The position numbers and the translations under genes were made by a program. The notes below the pieces were generated by a model. The model saw only the letters and a program-made list of their open reading frames with translations, was not told the DNA's origin and did not search any database. From NCBI GenBank assembly GCA_963833235.1, contig CAWHXG010000001.1, positions 310,001 to 374,000 on the forward strand: a stretch of DNA of 64,000 nucleotides. The letters are read 5' to 3'. The stretch comes from CAWHXG01 sp963833235. GTDB lineage: Bacteria > Pseudomonadota > Alphaproteobacteria > Rhodobacterales > Rhodobacteraceae. Shown one piece after another: positions 42,818 through 52,552 of this stretch. Each line of letters starts with the position of its first letter. Position 1 is the first letter of the stretch.

Positions 42818-43882
42818 TCAGACGGGGCGGCCCTGGCGTGTGGCGGCGCTGCGGCGGCCCTTCGACCGGCCCGCTCCGGCCGCGTGCTGCGGTCGCGTGG
42901 CATGGATGATCTTGAAGGCCGGCGTGCCCGGCACCTCCTCGACGCGAGAGAAATGCCCGGCGAGGGCGGCCTCATACGGCAGATGCCGGTTGGCCACCAT
43001 CCACAAGGCCCCGTGCGGCGCAAGCGACGTAGCGGCAGCTGCGATGAAGGCGCGGCCAAGCTCGGGTTCCGCGCGGCGGCCCTGATGGAAAGGCGGGTTC
43101 ATCACGATCCCGTCCAGCCGGCCGGGGCGGTCGGGCGCCGTCCACGCGGTGACGTTGGCCCAGTGGAAGACCGCGCGGGGGTCGGCCACGTTGGTTCGGG
43201 CGGCGGCAAGGGCTGCATGATCGGCCTCGACAAGATGCACCTCGGCAATGCCCTCGCGGCCCAGCAGCGCCGCCGAGAGGTACCCCCAGCCCGCGCCGAA
43301 ATCCGCCCAGCGGCCCGACAGGCGCGGCGGCAGGGCGGCCGTCAGCGCGGCGCTGCCCGGGTCCGGGCCGTCGGCGGAGAAGGCGCCCGGCGGGGCGGTC
43401 ATGCCGCCGCCCACGTCGCGGGGAGCAGCCAGCGCCGCCCAATCGGCGAACGCCCCGGCATCGGCGGCAAACCAGAAAAGGCGGCCATGGCCCCGCGTTG
43501 CGGTGCCGCCTACCTCCGCCCGGCCACGCACGGCGCGGTAGAGTGGGTCGATCCCGTCGGTGCGCTGCCCATCCACCAGAACCGGCGCGCCTGGCGCCAC
43601 AAGGCCCACTGCCTGCGCAACGGCAAGCCGCGCCGCATCCCGGGCCCGCGGCACGCTCACGAGCGCCGCGGCGAAGGGGGCGGCACCTTCGGGAATGGAT
43701 GGCATGACGCTCAGGCCCTGCGCGGCCAACCGATCATGCGCGGCGCGCAGCGGTTGCACGAAAGTCAGGCGATCTTCGCCAAGGGCCGCCAGGTCGGCAT
43801 CGGCGCCGGCACCGATCACCAGGATCGGGCCATCCGGCAGCGCCAGCGCTCCGTCCTCGATGGCGCGGATCACCCGGTCCAT
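42818..43882 (-). CDS. rsmC: RsmC-like class I methyltransferase (16S rRNA guanine-N2)
   Basis: The 354-residue protein has two methyltransferase-like domains, as in RsmC. The N-terminal one is degenerate (LVIGAGADADLAALG). The C-terminal one has ADFGAGWGYLSAALLG (193-208), the acidic LVEAD and the catalytic motif NPPFH (262-266). A basic tail follows. RsmC methylates G1207 of 16S rRNA in E. coli; the rRNA target is inferred. The neighbourhood with clpS is typical for Rhodobacterales. Confidence 0.85.
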   Translation of the reverse strand: MDRVIRAIEDGALALPDGPILVIGAGADADLAALGEDRLTFVQPLRAAHDRLAAQGLSVMPSIPEGAAPFAAALVSVPRARDAARLAVAQAVGLVAPGAPVLVDGQRTDGIDPLYRAVRGRAEVGGTATRGHGRLFWFAADAGAFADWAALAAPRDVGGGMTAPPGAFSADGPDPGSAALTAALPPRLSGRWADFGAGWGYLSAALLGREGIAEVHLVEADHAALAAARTNVADPRAVFHWANVTAWTAPDRPGRLDGIVMNPPFHQGRRAEPELGRAFIAAAATSLAPHGALWMVANRHLPYEAALAGHFSRVEEVPGTPAFKIIHATRPQHAAGAGRSKGRRSAATRQGRPV

Positions 43883-43960
43883 GGCGATCCTGCGTGCACG
43901 GCGGTCATGGGCAAAGGCATCGGCACCGGGCGGGCCTTCCGAGGTGGAACGGCGACCGGC

Positions 43961-44281
43961 CTATTCCTTTTCCATGGTGCATTGCAGCGGATGCTGGTGG
44001 CGATGGGCGAAATCCATCACCTGCCCCACCTTCGTCTCGGCGACTTCGAACGAGAAGACCCCCACCACCGCGAGCCCCTTCTTGTGAACGGTCAGCATCA
44101 ACTCGAAGGCCTGCGCATGGCTAAGACCGAAGAACCGCTCAAGCACATGCACCACGAACTCCATCGGTGTATAATCGTCGTTCAGGATCAACACTTTGTA
44201 GAGCGGCGGGCGCTGCGTCTTCGGGCGCGTCTTGATGATCACGCCAATGTCGCCGTCGGGGCGGTCGGTCTTGTCGGACAT
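43961..44281 (-). CDS. clpS: ATP-dependent Clp protease adaptor ClpS
   Basis: The 106-residue protein delivers N-degron substrates to ClpAP. It has the family core YKVLILNDDYTPMEFVVHVL, with the Asn-Asp-Asp that binds the substrate N-terminus, and AMFELMLTVH-like and VGVFSFEVAETK segments, ending with a charged tail. The ATG at 44281 gives a flexible N-terminal tail, which acts on ClpA. No clpA gene is adjacent here. Confidence 0.95.
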   Translation of the reverse strand: MSDKTDRPDGDIGVIIKTRPKTQRPPLYKVLILNDDYTPMEFVVHVLERFFGLSHAQAFELMLTVHKKGLAVVGVFSFEVAETKVGQVMDFAHRHQHPLQCTMEKE

Positions 44282-44754
44282 GGATGGCGCGAACGGTTGC
44301 ACGGGGGGAGGCTCCGACGGGATAGGCTGCGCTAGCTGAGCGCAAGATATAAGGTCGCAGGGGCCGGTGAAAAGACCTTGCGTCGGATCAAGCTGGACAT
44401 ACGCGATACGCGGTCTCGGTCCGCGTCACGGTGTCGCATCACGCGGCAGGTGAGTTGAGCGGGGGCGGGGACCCTCGCGGTCAGGGGTGCGTGGAGGAAA
44501 GTGGTGGCCGCGAGGTTGCATGGGATGCCGCCGCGCATCGACAGAATTGCCACAGGGTCGGGGGAAGGTCTTGGGTCTGCCCGGCCATCACGGGGCAGAT
44601 ATGCCATCCCCACCGCGTCGCCTGGACTGCTGCCGAGCGGCTCCACCCTCTCGGCATTTTCCATCTTTTTTCGCAGTCTCTGTGCTACCGTTAATGTGTG
44701 GGCAAGGTTGCTGACCGAAATGTCGGCAGCAGGCAGACGACGAGGCAGGCAAAA
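44282..44754. other. Intergenic region between clpS and the D,D-carboxypeptidase gene (about 470 bp)
   Basis: No gene with family similarity is seen on either strand. The region must contain the divergent promoters of clpS and the carboxypeptidase gene. A run CTTTTTTTCG-like near 44665 is the most AT-rich part. A segment around 44490-44560 superficially resembles an RNase P core but lacks the full structure (see rejected items). Confidence 0.4.
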
Positions 44755-46407
44755 ATGCAGAAAATGCGATTCGTGGCTCTATGCGGGTCACTCTTCATCT
44801 ACGCGTTGCTGGCGGCGGGTCCCGCAGCGGCGGCCCCCTACGCCGCAATGGTGATCGATGCGCGCAGCGGCGAGGTACTGCATTCGCGCAATGCCGATAC
44901 GCGGCTCCATCCGGCATCGCTGACCAAGATGATGACGCTCTACGTGGCGTTCGAAGCGGTGCGGCGCGGCGAGATCACACTGGACACCAATGTGACCGTG
45001 TCCCGGCATGCGGCGTCCGAACCGCCGTCGAAGCTTTATCTGAAGGCCGGCCAAAAGATCGCGCTGCGGCATCTGATCCGCGCGGCCTCGGTCAAGTCGG
45101 CCAACGATGCGGCCACAGCCATCGGCGAGGCGATCTCCGGCTCCGAAGCGGCCTTCGCGGCGCGCATGACCCGCACGGCACAGGCGCTTGGCATGTCGCA
45201 GACCACCTTCAAGAACGCCCATGGCCTCACCCAGACGGGGCACATGTCGACAGCGCGCGACATGACCACGCTGGGGCGGCACCTGTTCTACGACTACCCC
45301 GAATACTACAACCTCTTCAGCCGCCGCACCACGAATGCCGGCGGCACCAAGGTGGCCAACACCAATCGGCGGCTGCTCAACGCCTATCGCGGCGCCGATG
45401 GCATCAAGACCGGATACACGCGGGCGGCCGGGTTCAACCTGGTCGCCTCGGCCGAGCGCGGGCAGGAGCGGATCATCGCGACCGTCTTCGGCGGCTCTTC
45501 GGGTGCTGCGCGCAACAAGCGGGTGGCGGAGCTGCTCGACATGGGGTTCAGCCGGGCGCCGTCGCGCGTCGCGGTGCGCAAGCCTGCGCGGCCGCTCTAT
45601 TCCGGCGGCTCCATCGCCATCGCGGCGGTGCCCGCCAGCCCGGCCCCGAGCCGAACGATCGTGGTCGCCAGCAGCCCCCGGCCGAAAGCCCGGCGCAGCC
45701 CGGCGCCCGCCCTCGTCGTGGCGGCGGCAGCTGTCGAGGCAGGCGTGAACCAGGCCCTGCAGGCGGCGCAGCTGGTGGATACAGAACTTGGGGCGGACGG
45801 CGGCGTGATGATGCCGAGGGCCCGACAGGGCGATGCCGCGCCGGTGCTCGCAGCCCTGCCCGAGGCGGCGCTCGCCGGGGCGGAGCAACAGTCGCCCGAC
45901 CCCGCCATCGAGGTTGCGGTTGCGCCGACGGGGCTCACGACCGGGGTCGCCGTGGCACGGGCCGCCGTAGACGCGGCGATCCTCTCGGCTTCCGCCTTCG
46001 TGCCGCCGGTGACGGACCAGACCCGCGCAGCTGCTTCCCGGCAAGCCAGCGCATCGGTGACCGTGCCCAGCCGACGCCCGGCAAGGATAACTTTCTCCTC
46101 GCCCGACACCCCGGCGCCAGAGACGGAACTTGCCGTAGCCGAAGTGCTGACCCCGCACGTCTCCACCTCCGGCGGCCGCAACTGGGGCATCAAGGTCGGC
46201 ACCTATGGCAGCCGCTACGAGGCGGAGCGGGTGCTGCTGAAAACCGCCCTGATCGAGATCGGGACGCTCGACAGCGCCCTGCGCCGGGTGGTGCAGAGCC
46301 GCAGCGGCTTCGAGGCGAACTTCGTGGGGCTCGACGAGCGCAGCGCCACGCTGGCCTGCCGCCGCCTGAGCGCCCGCCAACCCGACTGCGCGCCCTTCCG
46401 CTCCTGA
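44755..46407 (+). CDS. D-alanyl-D-alanine carboxypeptidase (penicillin-binding protein, DacA-type) with C-terminal SPOR domain
   Basis: The 550-residue exported serine peptidase trims peptidoglycan stem peptides. A signal peptide (MQKMRFVALCGSLFIYALLA) is followed by the catalytic motifs SLTK (55-58), SAN (115-117) and KTG (218-220). A long Ala/Pro-rich linker (about 290-460) leads to a SPOR domain (GGRNWGIKVGTYGSRYEAER), which binds denuded glycan at the division site. A GTG at 44698 would add 19 residues ahead of the signal, so the ATG at 44755 is preferred. A GC-rich hairpin follows the stop. Confidence 0.92.
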   Translation: MQKMRFVALCGSLFIYALLAAGPAAAAPYAAMVIDARSGEVLHSRNADTRLHPASLTKMMTLYVAFEAVRRGEITLDTNVTVSRHAASEPPSKLYLKAGQKIALRHLIRAASVKSANDAATAIGEAISGSEAAFAARMTRTAQALGMSQTTFKNAHGLTQTGHMSTARDMTTLGRHLFYDYPEYYNLFSRRTTNAGGTKVANTNRRLLNAYRGADGIKTGYTRAAGFNLVASAERGQERIIATVFGGSSGAARNKRVAELLDMGFSRAPSRVAVRKPARPLYSGGSIAIAAVPASPAPSRTIVVASSPRPKARRSPAPALVVAAAAVEAGVNQALQAAQLVDTELGADGGVMMPRARQGDAAPVLAALPEAALAGAEQQSPDPAIEVAVAPTGLTTGVAVARAAVDAAILSASAFVPPVTDQTRAAASRQASASVTVPSRRPARITFSSPDTPAPETELAVAEVLTPHVSTSGGRNWGIKVGTYGSRYEAERVLLKTALIEIGTLDSALRRVVQSRSGFEANFVGLDERSATLACRRLSARQPDCAPFRS

Positions 46408-46729
46408 CGAATCCCAGGCTCGGGCGGCCCCGGCCGCCCGGACCCGTTAGGCCCGAGGGTGCCCAACCATCTTCGCGGCCCCAATTCCCTTCGAGGCGTC
46501 AGGGGTGGCCAGGCCGCGCCGTGGCCGGCGGGCACCCTTTGCGGTGGCCGCGGCGATCGGCAGCCAACGCGGGGGAGCACTCGCGCTCCGGAATACCGCC
46601 GGCGCCACCTCCTCCGACTTTCTCAAGAACGACCGGCGAACCCCCGCGGGACTTCGCAATGCGCGGCCCGGTGACTCGATGCGGGGATCGCACCTGCAGC
46701 CATGCATGGTCGCCCCACCCGGGCCGGGG
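46408..46729. other. Intergenic region between convergent carboxypeptidase and yejF genes
   Basis: About 320 bp without a convincing gene. It contains the hairpin described separately at 46421-46440. The rest is GC-rich with short overlapping open frames on both strands that show no recognisable domain. No repeat or mobile remnant is recognised. Confidence 0.4.
46421..46440 (+). terminator. GC-rich hairpin after the carboxypeptidase gene
   Basis: CGGGCGGCC-cc-GGCCGCCCG is a perfect 9-bp inverted repeat 14 bases after the stop codon. There is no T-run, as is common for terminators in high-GC alphaproteobacteria. It lies between convergent genes and probably ends the upstream transcript. Confidence 0.55.
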
Positions 46730-48392
46730 TCAGCCGCCCTTGCGTCGCAGCGGCACCACGACCCGGCCGCCATCGGGCTTGAGGTCGAACGCTGCAGCCA
46801 GAAGCTCGCGCGTGTAGGCGGTCTGAGGATCGGTGAAGATCTGCGCGCCCTCGCCCGCCTCGATCACGTCGCCCTGGCGCATCACCATCACCTTGTGGCT
46901 GAGCGCGCGCACCACCCGCAGGTCATGGCTGATGAACAGGTAGGCCAGCCCGTGCTTCGCCTGCAGCTCTCGCAGAAGCTCCACGATCTGCACCTGCACG
47001 GTCATGTCGAGCGCCGACGTCGGCTCGTCCAGCACCACCAGACGCGGCCGCAGGATCATCGCGCGGGCGATGGCGATCCGCTGCCGCTGGCCGCCGGAGA
47101 ATTCGTGCGGATAGCGATCCGCCATGGCCGGGTCCAGCCCCACCTCCGTCAGGATCTCGGCCACCGCCTCGCGCTTGTCGCGGCCACCTGTCCCGTGCAC
47201 GCCGAGCCCCTCCGCCACGATCTCGCCCACGTTCATCCGTGGGCTGAGCGAGCCGTAGGGATCCTGGAAGACGATCTGCATGTCGCGCCGATAGGGGCGC
47301 ATGGCCTTCGAGCTCAGCCCCTGGATGTCTGTCCCGTCGAAGCGGATCGCCCCTTGCGAAGAGACCAGCCGCATCACCGCCAGCGCCAGCGTCGTCTTGC
47401 CCGACCCGCTTTCGCCGACAACGCCCAGCGTCTCGCCGGCGCGCACGCTGAAGTTGGCGTCGTTCACCGCCTTCACATGGCCGACGGTGCGCCGCAAAAG
47501 CCCCGCGGTGATCGGGAACCACACCTTCAGGTGCTCCGTCTCCACCACCGTCGCCGCGCCCTCGGGGACCGGCAGGGGGCGGCCCTGCGGCTCGGCGCCC
47601 AGCAGCTTGCGGGTATAGGGGTGCTGCGGGTTTGCGAAAATCGTAGCGGTGGTGCCCTGCTCCACGATCTCGCCCTGCTGCATGACGCAGACCCGGCTCG
47701 CGAAACGGCGCACGATGCCCAGATCGTGGGTGATGAAGAGCAGGCTCAGCCCCTCGGCGGCCTGAAGTTCAGACAGAAGATCGAGGATCTGTGCCTGGAT
47801 GGTGACGTCGAGCGCGGTAGTGGGCTCGTCGGCGATCAGCAGGTCGGGCTTGTTGGCCAGTGCCATGGCGATCATCACGCGCTGCCGTTGACCGCCCGAA
47901 AGTTGATGCGGATAGGCGCCGAGGCGGCTTTCGGCGTCGCGGATACCGACCCGGGCCATCAGCACCAGGATACGGGCGCGCGCCTTCTCGCCGGTGATCC
48001 CCTGGTGCAGGGCCAGGCTCTCGCCCAGCTGCTTCTCGATGGGGTGCAGCGGGTTCAGCGAGGTCATCGGCTCCTGGAAGATGAAGCTGATGTCGTTGCC
48101 GCGGATATCGCGCAGGGTCTTTTCCGGCGCGCCCACCATCTGCCGGCCGGCATAGGTGATCGATCCCGACACCTCCGCGCTTCTCGGGCAAGAGCGAGAC
48201 GGTGGCCAGCGCCGTCACCGACTTGCCCGATCCGCTTTCGCCGACGATCGCCACCGTCTCTCCCTTGCCGACGGTGAAGCTGACGTCGCGCACCGCGTGG
48301 GTGGCCTTGCCCGCCTGCCGGAAGGTGACGTTGAGATCCTTGACGACCAGCACGTGGTCGACGGGGTCGGGGCGGGGCGCCGGGTCGCTCAT
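46730..48392 (-). pseudogene. yejF: Peptide ABC transporter ATP-binding protein YejF, one-base frameshift
   Basis: YejF carries two ATPase domains in one chain. The first has IVGESGSGKSVTALA (Walker A), LSGGQRQRVMIAMALA and LLIADEPTTALD; the second has VVGESGSGKTTLALAVMRL, FSGGQRQRIAIARAMI and LVVLDEPTSALD. The start MSDPAPRPDPVDHVLVVKDL overlaps the yejE stop. After VSLLPE an extra base near 48182 shifts the frame; removing it joins SAEVSGSITYAGRQM directly. The corrected protein is about 553 residues, normal for YejF. As the rest of the gene is clean, a sequencing error is likely. Confidence 0.88.
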
Positions 48393-49543
48393 GCGAAGGT
48401 CTTTCGCGGGTCGAAGGCGTCGCGGATGCCCTCGAAGATGAAGACCAGCAGCGATAGCATGATCGCGAAGGTGAAGAACGCCGTGAAGGCCAGCCAGGGC
48501 GCCTGCAGGTTCTGCTTGGCCTGCAGGGTCAGCTCGCCCAGGCTGGGGGATGACGACGGCAGCCCGAAGCCTAGGAAATCAAGCGCCGCGAGGCTGCCGA
48601 GCGTCCCGGTGATCACGAAAGGCAGCATGGTCAGCGTCGCGACCATGGCGTTGGGCAGCACGTGGCGGAACATGATCGTGGCATTGCTGATGCCAAGCGC
48701 CCGGGCGGCGCGGACGTATTCGAAGTTGCGCGCCCGCAGGAATTCCGCCCGCACGACGCCCACCAGCGCCGTCCAGCCGAAAAGCGTCATCAGGAAGACC
48801 AACAGCCAGAAGTTCATCTGGAAGATCGCCGCGACGATGATGATGATGTAGAGGCTGGGCGTCGCGCCCCAAAGCTCGATCACCCGCTGGAAGATCAGGT
48901 CCGTCCAGCCGCCGAAATAGCCCTGCACCGCGCCCGCCGCGATGCCGAGCGCCGAAGTGAGCCCGGTCACCACCAGCGCGAAACAGACCGAGAGCCGGAA
49001 GCCGTAGATCACCCGTGCCAGCACGTCGCGCGCGGTATCGTCGGTGCCGAGCCAGTGGATGCCGTCCGGCGCCGAGGGCGCGCTGCCCTGAATGTCGTTC
49101 ACGGTGTCGTAGCTGTAGGGGATGATCGGCCAAAGAAGCCAGCCGCGCACCGGCTCCTCGCCCTCCACCAGGCCGCCGGCCCGCACGGTCTCGATCACGC
49201 CCCGCGGATCGTCCCAGCAGGCCTCGAGCCCGCCCGAGATGATCAGGCATTGGACTTCGACGTCGCGGTAGACGGCCTCCGTCCGGAAATCCCCGCCGAA
49301 ATCGGTCTCGGCGTAGAAGTTGAAGATCGGCATCCGCCAGTCGCCCTTGTAGCTGACCAGCAGCGGCGTGTCGTTGGCGATGAACTCCGCGAAAAGCGAC
49401 AGCCCGAAGATCACCGAGAACACGATCAGCGACCAGAAGGCGCGGGAATTGGCGCGGAAGTTCTGCCAGCGCCGCCGGTTCAGCGGCGACAAGCGCACGG
49501 CGCGGACGGGGGGCGGGGCGGCATGCGCCTCGGCGACGGCCAT
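48389..49543 (-). CDS. yejE: Microcin C/oligopeptide ABC transporter permease YejE
   Basis: The 384-residue inner-membrane permease has an N-terminal OppC-like domain (RRWQNFRANSRAFWSLIVFS), a long periplasmic insert containing WDDPRGVIETVRAGGLVEGE typical of YejE, the segment GTDDTARDVLARVIYGFRLS and the permease motif RARNFEYVRAARALGISNAT. Both junctions overlap by a few bases (TGATG with yejB, ATGA with yejF). Confidence 0.93.
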   Translation of the reverse strand: MAVAEAHAAPPPVRAVRLSPLNRRRWQNFRANSRAFWSLIVFSVIFGLSLFAEFIANDTPLLVSYKGDWRMPIFNFYAETDFGGDFRTEAVYRDVEVQCLIISGGLEACWDDPRGVIETVRAGGLVEGEEPVRGWLLWPIIPYSYDTVNDIQGSAPSAPDGIHWLGTDDTARDVLARVIYGFRLSVCFALVVTGLTSALGIAAGAVQGYFGGWTDLIFQRVIELWGATPSLYIIIIVAAIFQMNFWLLVFLMTLFGWTALVGVVRAEFLRARNFEYVRAARALGISNATIMFRHVLPNAMVATLTMLPFVITGTLGSLAALDFLGFGLPSSSPSLGELTLQAKQNLQAPWLAFTAFFTFAIMLSLLVFIFEGIRDAFDPRKTFA

Positions 49544-50634
49544 CAGGTTTCCCTCGTCTCGAAGTCGATGCGCGGATCGATCCACACATACATCAGGTCC
49601 GAGATTAGCCCCATCAGCAGGCCGATCAGCCCGAACACGTAGAGCGTGCCGAAGATCACCGGATAATCCCGGCTCACGGCCGCCTCGAAGCCCAGCCGCC
49701 CCAACCCGTCGAGCGAAAAGATCGTCTCGATGATCAGCGAACCGCCGAAGAAGACGCTGACGAAGACCGCCGGGAAGCCCGCGATGACGATCAGCATGGC
49801 GTTGCGGAAGACGTGGCCGTAAAGGACGGCGCTCTCTGTCAGCCCCTTGGCCTTGGCGGTCATCACGTACTGCTTTTTGATCTCGTCGAGAAAGCTGTTC
49901 TTGGTCAGCAGCGTCAGGGTGGCAAAGGCGCTGATGGTCGAGGCCAGGACCGGCAGCGTGATGTGCCAGAAATAGTCGCCGATCTTGCCCAGAAGGCTCA
50001 GCTGGTCGAAATTGTCCGAGGTCAGGCCCCGCAGCGGGAACCACTGCACGTAGGAGCCGCCGGCCAGCAGCACCAGCAGCAGGATCGCGAACAGGAACCC
50101 CGGAATCGCGTAGGCCACGATGATCGCGCCCGATGTCCAGGTGTCGAAGCGGCTGCCGTCCTTCACCGCCTTGCGGATGCCCAGGGGGATGGAGACGAGG
50201 TAGGCGATGACAGTCGACCAGAGCCCGAGGCTGATCGACACCGGCATCTTCTCCAGCACCAGATCGACCACCGAGATGGAGCGGAAATAGCTCTCGCCGA
50301 AGTCGAAGCGCGCGTAATCCCAGATCATCGTCAGAAAGCGTTGCCAGGCCGGCTTGTCGAAGCCGAACTGCGCCTCGAGTTCGGCGATGAATTCCGGCGG
50401 CAGCCCGCGGGCGCCCAGATAGCCGTTGTCGCCGCCCGGATCGCCGGCTTGTGCGCCGCTGTCGCCGCCGCCGCCCGAGAAACCCTCGAACACGTCGCCG
50501 CCGCCTTCCAGCGTCGCGATGATCTGCTCGATCGGGCCGCCCGGCACGAACTGGATCATCGCGAAATTGATCAGCATGATCCCAAGAAGCGTCGGGATGA
50601 TCAGCCCCAGCCGGCGAAGGATGTAGGCGCCCAA
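49543..50634 (-). CDS. yejB: Microcin C/oligopeptide ABC transporter permease YejB
   Basis: The 363-residue OppB-type permease starts GAYILRRLGLIIPTLLGIML after a TTG start at 50634, one base after the yejA stop. A family-specific glycine-rich insert (GGGDVFEGFSGGGGDSGAQA) follows the first segment. Also seen are FGESYFRSISVVDLVLEKMP and the permease motif KKQYVMTAKAKGLTESAVLY. Longer frames with an ATG run into the yejA coding end and are less likely. Confidence 0.92.
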   Translation of the reverse strand: MGAYILRRLGLIIPTLLGIMLINFAMIQFVPGGPIEQIIATLEGGGDVFEGFSGGGGDSGAQAGDPGGDNGYLGARGLPPEFIAELEAQFGFDKPAWQRFLTMIWDYARFDFGESYFRSISVVDLVLEKMPVSISLGLWSTVIAYLVSIPLGIRKAVKDGSRFDTWTSGAIIVAYAIPGFLFAILLLVLLAGGSYVQWFPLRGLTSDNFDQLSLLGKIGDYFWHITLPVLASTISAFATLTLLTKNSFLDEIKKQYVMTAKAKGLTESAVLYGHVFRNAMLIVIAGFPAVFVSVFFGGSLIIETIFSLDGLGRLGFEAAVSRDYPVIFGTLYVFGLIGLLMGLISDLMYVWIDPRIDFETRET

Positions 50635-50635
50635 G

Positions 50636-52552
50636 CTACAGCGCCCCGGCCGCGCGCAGGGCCTCGGCCTTCTCCTCGTCGAACCAGCCAAAGCTGAGGA
50701 ACCCGCTCAGGCCCCCGGCCTGCGAGGGGAACGGCTCGGGATAGTCGAACATGTCGTAATACGCGACCCAGTGGGTGTCGTTGAACCATTGCGGCACGCG
50801 GAACTTCATGGCCCGCAGAACCCGGTCGAGCGCATGGGTGGCCACGATCATCTCCTCTCGGGTCTCCGACGCGATGACCCGTTCGATCAGCGCGTCAACC
50901 GCCGGGTCCGCCACCCCCGCCATGTTGAAGGTCGAGGTGTCGGCCGTCTCAGATCCGTAGTAGCTGCGCAGCTCCGATCCGGGGATCTCGCCCATCGCAT
51001 AATGCGTGGTCACCAGGTCGAACTCGAAATCGCGCTCGCGCTGCGTGGCCTGCGCATTGTCGACCCGGTTCATCCGGGCGTTCACCCCGATGGCGCGAAG
51101 GTTCTCCACATACGGGTTGATGATACGGTCGAAAAGCGGCCCGTCGTTCAGGATCTCGATGTCCAGCGTCCGGCCTTCGGCGTTGCGCAGCATCCCGTCG
51201 CCACCCGGGGTCCAGCCCGCCTCCTCCAGCAGGGCCGTCGCCTGCCGGGCCATGCGCCGGTCGAACACCCGCTCGGGGTCCGAGGTGGGCTTGGAATAGG
51301 CCGGCTCGGTGAACACCGCCTCGGGCAGCTGGTCGCGCAGCGGCTCGAGGATCTCCAGTTCTTCGGGCGAGGGCGGGCCGGAGGCGGCCAGCGCCGAGTT
51401 CGTCCAGAAGCTGTCGATCGGCTCGTAGAGCCCGAAAAAGAGGGTCGCGTTCGTCCACTCGAAGTTGAACATCAATCCGATCGCCTCGCGCACCCGCTCG
51501 TCCTGCAGGTTCGGCCGCCGCATGTTGATCACGAAGGTCTGCCCGGGCGCGATGGTGCCGTCGGGCAGCGTCTCCTTGATCACCCAGCCCTTCTCCAGCG
51601 CCGGGAAATCATAGCCGTTGGCCCAGGTCACGCTGCTGCTTTCCTGCCGGAACGTGTAGTTTCCGGCTTTGAAGCCCTCGAAGGCGGCCGTCGCGTCGCC
51701 GTAGTATTCGATGCGGATGCGGTCGAAATTGTTCTGGCCGATGTTGAACGGCAGGTCCGCGCCCCAGTAGTCGGGGTTACGCTCGAACACCGTGCGGTTG
51801 CCCACGTCGATATCGCCCAGCACGTAGGCGCCAGAGCCGGTGAGCGGCACCAGCCGGCTGTCGTCGAAGGCCAGGCCCGAGGCGTCGTGGCTGGCGCGGC
51901 TGAAGATGGGCAGTCCACCGGCGCTCTGGATGCGGTCGCGCAGCGGCGCCTCGGGCACGAAATCGAAGCGGATGCGCCGCTCGTCCAGCACCTCGGCGCC
52001 GGCGATGGTCTTGGGGATAGAGGCGCGGAAGCCCGCCAGCCCCTCGTCGCGCATGATCTCGTAGGAGAAAAGCGCGTCGTCCGCCGTCACCGGCGTGCCG
52101 TCGCTGAAACGCGCCTCGGGGCGGATGTGGAAGATGACGTAGGACTTGTCCTCGGGGTACTCGATGGTCTCCGCCAGCAGGCCGTAGGCCGAACCGATCT
52201 CGTCGGCCGTGCCGCTCAGCATGGTCTCGAAGAAGATCGAGGACAGAACCGCCGAACGCCCCTTGCGGGTATAGGGATGCAGGCTGTCGAACGAGCCGGT
52301 CGACCACGCAAAGGAGATCTCGCCGCCCTTCGGCGCATCCGGGTTCACGTAGTCGAGATGCGCGAAGTCCGGCGGATACTTGAGCTCGTCGAAAGTCGAG
52401 ACGCCATGCGCCTTGATCGTTTCCTGCGCGGTTAGGGGAAGCATCGCCACCAGCAACAAGATCAGGGAGGAAAGCGCCAGGAGGCCGGCGCGGCCGCCTC
52501 CGGCATGGGGCAGCGCGATGGCCTTGGGTCTGCCGCGTCCGCTAACTTGCAT
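50636..52552 (-). CDS. yejA: Extracellular solute-binding protein YejA (family 5)
   Basis: The 638-residue periplasmic peptide-binding protein has an N-terminal hydrophobic signal (GLLALSSLILLLVAMLPL) after a basic stretch. The mature part shows YPPDFAHLDYVNPDAPKGGE, FHIRPEARFSDGTPVTADDA, FERNPDYWGADLPFNIGQNN and MNRVDNAQATQRERDFEFDL. GGGAGGACGGAC before the ATG at 52552 fixes the start over an upstream ATG. It is the first gene of yejABEF. Confidence 0.94.
   Translation of the reverse strand: MQVSGRGRPKAIALPHAGGGRAGLLALSSLILLLVAMLPLTAQETIKAHGVSTFDELKYPPDFAHLDYVNPDAPKGGEISFAWSTGSFDSLHPYTRKGRSAVLSSIFFETMLSGTADEIGSAYGLLAETIEYPEDKSYVIFHIRPEARFSDGTPVTADDALFSYEIMRDEGLAGFRASIPKTIAGAEVLDERRIRFDFVPEAPLRDRIQSAGGLPIFSRASHDASGLAFDDSRLVPLTGSGAYVLGDIDVGNRTVFERNPDYWGADLPFNIGQNNFDRIRIEYYGDATAAFEGFKAGNYTFRQESSSVTWANGYDFPALEKGWVIKETLPDGTIAPGQTFVINMRRPNLQDERVREAIGLMFNFEWTNATLFFGLYEPIDSFWTNSALAASGPPSPEELEILEPLRDQLPEAVFTEPAYSKPTSDPERVFDRRMARQATALLEEAGWTPGGDGMLRNAEGRTLDIEILNDGPLFDRIINPYVENLRAIGVNARMNRVDNAQATQRERDFEFDLVTTHYAMGEIPGSELRSYYGSETADTSTFNMAGVADPAVDALIERVIASETREEMIVATHALDRVLRAMKFRVPQWFNDTHWVAYYDMFDYPEPFPSQAGGLSGFLSFGWFDEEKAEALRAAGAL

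Noticed and set aside
44490..44560. Possible RNase P RNA (GGAGGAAAGT followed by ACAGAATT)
   Set aside because: These short strings resemble the P4 strands of RNase P, but they are only about 60 bases apart and the several-hundred-base structure between and around them is missing. It is probably chance.
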